From NCBI GenBank assembly GCA_002713385.1, contig PAWC01000039.1, positions 17,969 through 26,097 of the forward strand: DNA of 8,129 bases. The letters are read 5' to 3'. The notes beneath the pieces were generated by a model. That model made no database searches. It was not told the DNA's origin and saw only the letters and a list, made by a program, of their open reading frames with translations. This document shows positions 6,253 through 8,129 of this stretch, piece after piece. The translations under genes were made by a program, and so were the position numbers. The first letter of the stretch is position 1. Each line of letters opens with the position of its first letter. Source of the stretch: Fidelibacterota bacterium. GTDB lineage: Bacteria > Fidelibacterota > Marinisomatia > Marinisomatales > TCS55.

Positions 6253-7165
6253 AAGTTTTTACACTGCCGATTAAGCTATCAATTGAATCCAACTCTTGCT
6301 CATCAAGGTAACTATTTAGATCATTCAATATTTTTTCAGAAATTCCTGGGTCACGATAGTTTGCGGTACCCACTTGGACTGCTATCGATCCTGCTAAAAT
6401 ATATTCTATCACATCGCTGCTGTTCACGATACCGCCAATGCCAATGATGGGAATCTTGACTGAATTGTACACTTTATGCACGCAAGCCAAACCGACAGGT
6501 TTAATCGCAGGGCCTGAAAGACCACCATATGTTGTATAAATATTGTTCTTTCCTGTTTTGTGATCGATACTCATACCAACAACAGTGTTGACAGCAGACA
6601 CAGCATCTGCACCGCCATTTTCGGACGACGTGGCGATTGCAGATATATCCGTGACATTGGGGCTCAACTTCATGATCAGCAATCGATCTGTTAACTTGCG
6701 TAATTCTTTGGTCAATTTTTCAGTCATATTACAATCTACACCAAACTCCATGCCGCCTTCCTTAACATTGGGACAGGAAATATTGATCTCATAACCGACA
6801 ATGTTAGATGAAACAGCTTCCATTTGCTGCAAAACTTTAATGTATTCTTCCATGGATGAACCGGCAATATTCATAATGATAGGACTACCGATCTCTTCAT
6901 AGACCGGCAGCATTTCATTTATATATTTATCCACGCCGATATTGGCCAGTCCGATGGAATTGATCATACCAGAGGGTGTTTCTACAATTCGCGGCGGTGG
7001 ATTACCCTCCCGAGGATTCAATGTAATGGATTTTGTTACAATAGCACCAATATTAGAAACATCGACCAGTTCCGGATTTTCCGTACCATAACCAAATGTA
7101 CCAGAAGCCACAAAAATGGGATTCTTAAAAGTTGTATGACCTATTTTTATGGATAGATCAGCCAA
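6245..7165 (-). CDS. pyrD: Dihydroorotate dehydrogenase, class 1B catalytic subunit
   Basis: Cytosolic FMN-containing TIM barrel that oxidises dihydroorotate to orotate, the fourth step of pyrimidine synthesis; 306 residues, normal length. Visible motifs: N-terminal KNPIFVASGTFGYG (14-27), IVTKSITLNPREGNPPPRI (42-60), NIAGSS (99-104), catalytic-base Cys131 in NISCPNVKEGG (128-138) and the FMN-phosphate loops IGIGGI (241-246) and VGTANYRDP (265-273). A Cys base (rather than Ser) together with an adjacent pyrK marks the class 1B, NAD-linked type. The start is TTG at 7165, within the last codons of pyrK (8-base overlap). This puts the protein at the family's usual N-terminus, and the next ATG (codon 67) would delete the first barrel strands. 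Only a weak GATGAG stands upstream, so translational coupling to pyrK is likely. It is well conserved with no missing key residue. Confidence 0.96.
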   Translation of the reverse strand: MADLSIKIGHTTFKNPIFVASGTFGYGTENPELVDVSNIGAIVTKSITLNPREGNPPPRIVETPSGMINSIGLANIGVDKYINEMLPVYEEIGSPIIMNIAGSSMEEYIKVLQQMEAVSSNIVGYEINISCPNVKEGGMEFGVDCNMTEKLTKELRKLTDRLLIMKLSPNVTDISAIATSSENGGADAVSAVNTVVGMSIDHKTGKNNIYTTYGGLSGPAIKPVGLACVHKVYNSVKIPIIGIGGIVNSSDVIEYILAGSIAVQVGTANYRDPGISEKILNDLNSYLDEQELDSIDSLIGSVKTYD

Positions 7166-7937
7166 AGATTATCTCATCACATTCATATACGGGACCATCC
7201 AAACATACCAATGAATATTTTTCATGGTAGCTATGTTTCATTACTTGACCATTTTGTCTTTCAATGACACAACCCTGACAAAGGCCAACTCCACAGCCCA
7301 TGTAACTTTCCACGGATAATTGGGCTCTTGCATTTTTTTCAACAGCAAATTTTTGAACAGCAAGAAGCATGAGTTCCGGGCCACAGGCATAAATGATTGA
7401 ATTCTCATGCAAGTCAATTTCATTCAGCGCTGTCAGAACATTACCATCAATGCCGGATGATCCATCATCTGTGGTCAAGTAAATATGATTTTCCGGCTCA
7501 TGTTTCATAAAATGTTCAGCAGCTGTCCTAGCGCCCATGATCAACACTGCGTCAGTACATAATTCATATAAATTTAATATAGGCGCCAGTCCGACTCCCC
7601 CGCCGATCAAAACGGGCTCCTTATCCTGCCTGTCCCAATCTGAAAATACATTACCCAAATGCCCAAGAATGTTCATGGTATCACCGGAGTTTTTTCGTGA
7701 GAACTGATCTGTCATTTCACCGAATATCTTATAAATAATATCCACTGCATCATCTTTGACAAACGCAATACTCATAGGACGTCGAACAAGGTGATCCCAG
7801 TTGTCATCAGTTAGCAGATTGATGAATTGACCAGGACCTACATAATCAGCTGCTACTTTTGGAGCATGCATTGACATCCGCCAAATGCCCTGGGCGATCT
7901 GCTCATTGGATAAAATTTCTGCTAGTTCAATTACCAA
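7158..7937 (-). CDS. pyrK: Dihydroorotate dehydrogenase electron-transfer subunit
   Basis: An FAD and [2Fe-2S] protein of the ferredoxin-reductase family that passes electrons from PyrD to NAD in a PyrD2-PyrK2 complex; 259 residues, normal length. FAD site: RRPMS (52-56). NAD-binding region: IGGGVGLAPI (111-120) and ACGPELM (184-190). Iron-sulfur ligands are Cys215, Cys220, Cys223 and Cys245 (C-x4-C-x2-C-x21-C), in YMGCGVGLCQGC and YSLVCLDGP. The start is TTG at 7937 with a good GAGGA site (7946-7950) eight bases upstream. It overlaps the end of the preceding TPR-like gene by 11 bases. The order pyrK then pyrD with overlapping ends is the usual arrangement for class 1B enzymes. All four cluster cysteines and both nucleotide sites are intact, so the pair should be functional. 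Confidence 0.95.
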   Translation of the reverse strand: MVIELAEILSNEQIAQGIWRMSMHAPKVAADYVGPGQFINLLTDDNWDHLVRRPMSIAFVKDDAVDIIYKIFGEMTDQFSRKNSGDTMNILGHLGNVFSDWDRQDKEPVLIGGGVGLAPILNLYELCTDAVLIMGARTAAEHFMKHEPENHIYLTTDDGSSGIDGNVLTALNEIDLHENSIIYACGPELMLLAVQKFAVEKNARAQLSVESYMGCGVGLCQGCVIERQNGQVMKHSYHEKYSLVCLDGPVYECDEIIFG

Positions 7938-8129
7938 GCGAATCTTCCTCTACAGCTACAAGTGTTTGTTGCAAAATTTCAAAACGTAATTTGCTAGCCA
8001 ACGCTTGTTCAGAGTTTTCATGATTTTCATGCAACCAAGAATAATATTTTAATGCACTGTCCGGTTCATAGAAAGTGTAATCATAATTGTATGCTAAAAA
8101 ATATGCTGCCCGTGCTGCTGTTTCACTCT
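7927..8129 (-). CDS. C-terminal end of a TPR-like (tetratricopeptide repeat) protein
   Basis: Partial gene; the 5' part is outside the window. The only open frame gives 66 residues ending at TGA 7927-7929: alanine- and tyrosine-rich helices (ETAARAAYFLAYNYDY, then EPDSALKYYSWLHENHENSE, then QALASKLRFEILQQ). The spacing of A, Y and a final N/P-x-SE between helices is that of the last one or two TPR or TPR-like repeats, as in envelope-assembly proteins of the YbgF/BamD style. The frame is further supported because the other two minus-strand frames stop early. It overlaps pyrK by 11 bases, showing that pyrK is part of a longer operon. The full function cannot be judged from this fragment. Confidence 0.75.
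   Translation of the reverse strand, partial: SETAARAAYFLAYNYDYTFYEPDSALKYYSWLHENHENSEQALASKLRFEILQQTLVAVEEDSLGN
7946..7950 (-). promoter_or_regulatory. Shine-Dalgarno site supporting the TTG start of pyrK
   Basis: The minus strand reads GAGGA (within AGAGGAAG, 7944-7951), eight bases before TTG at 7937. It sits within the coding end of the upstream TPR-like gene, so pyrK is probably co-transcribed with it. It decides the start because the only nearby alternatives are internal ATG codons after residue 20. Confidence 0.65.

Noticed and set aside
7241..7423. Second minus-strand frame inside pyrK
   Set aside because: It is a shifted frame of the region encoding the iron-sulfur cysteines of PyrK, which is clearly the real frame.

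Overview
The window is 8.1 kb of bacterial DNA of moderate, fairly AT-leaning composition. Every gene I can support lies on the minus strand, so transcription runs from high to low coordinates. There are ten coding regions: eight complete, plus one cut off at each end of the window. They are packed tightly, with several overlaps of 8-11 bases, and the largest gap is 66 bases. No RNA gene, insertion sequence, CRISPR array or clear terminator was seen.

In transcription order the layout is as follows. (1) The C-terminal end of a TPR-like protein (7927-8129). (2) A pyrimidine pair: pyrK (7158-7937), the electron-transfer subunit, and pyrD (6245-7165), a class 1B dihydroorotate dehydrogenase. Together they would form the NAD-dependent heterotetramer that makes orotate. 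(3) An envelope and lipid block: an RlpA-like double-psi beta-barrel lipoprotein (5803-6252), a lipid kinase of the diacylglycerol/sphingosine kinase superfamily (4879-5766), and CdsA phosphatidate cytidylyltransferase (3997-4812). (4) After the largest gap and a second, 33-base gap comes a four-gene block. It holds a 605-residue MutL/GlmL-family actin-like ATPase (2146-3963), a 375-residue protein with a barrel-like N-terminus and a KOW-like C-terminus (1017-2144), a 108-residue conserved-looking small hydrophobic protein (688-1014), and the N-terminal 232 residues of a two-helix membrane protein that resembles DUF6754 proteins (1-698).

The most interesting part is block 4. GlmL/MutL is named as the accessory protein of coenzyme-B12-dependent glutamate mutase, but neither mutase subunit (GlmS/MutS, GlmE/MutE) is in the window. 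Instead the ATPase gene is joined, with spacings of 1 and 2 bases and then an 11-base overlap, to three poorly characterised proteins. I infer that these four form one uncharacterised membrane-linked ATPase system rather than a mutase operon.

The gene content fits an uncultured marine or anaerobic bacterium of the FCB group or a neighbour (Marinimicrobia- or Caldithrix-like). This is an impression from protein style and gene order, not a demonstrated assignment. Translation starts are mixed: four of nine visible starts are TTG or GTG, and several genes (mutL-like, cdsA, rlpA, the 108-residue gene) lack a recognisable Shine-Dalgarno sequence, while others have a good one.
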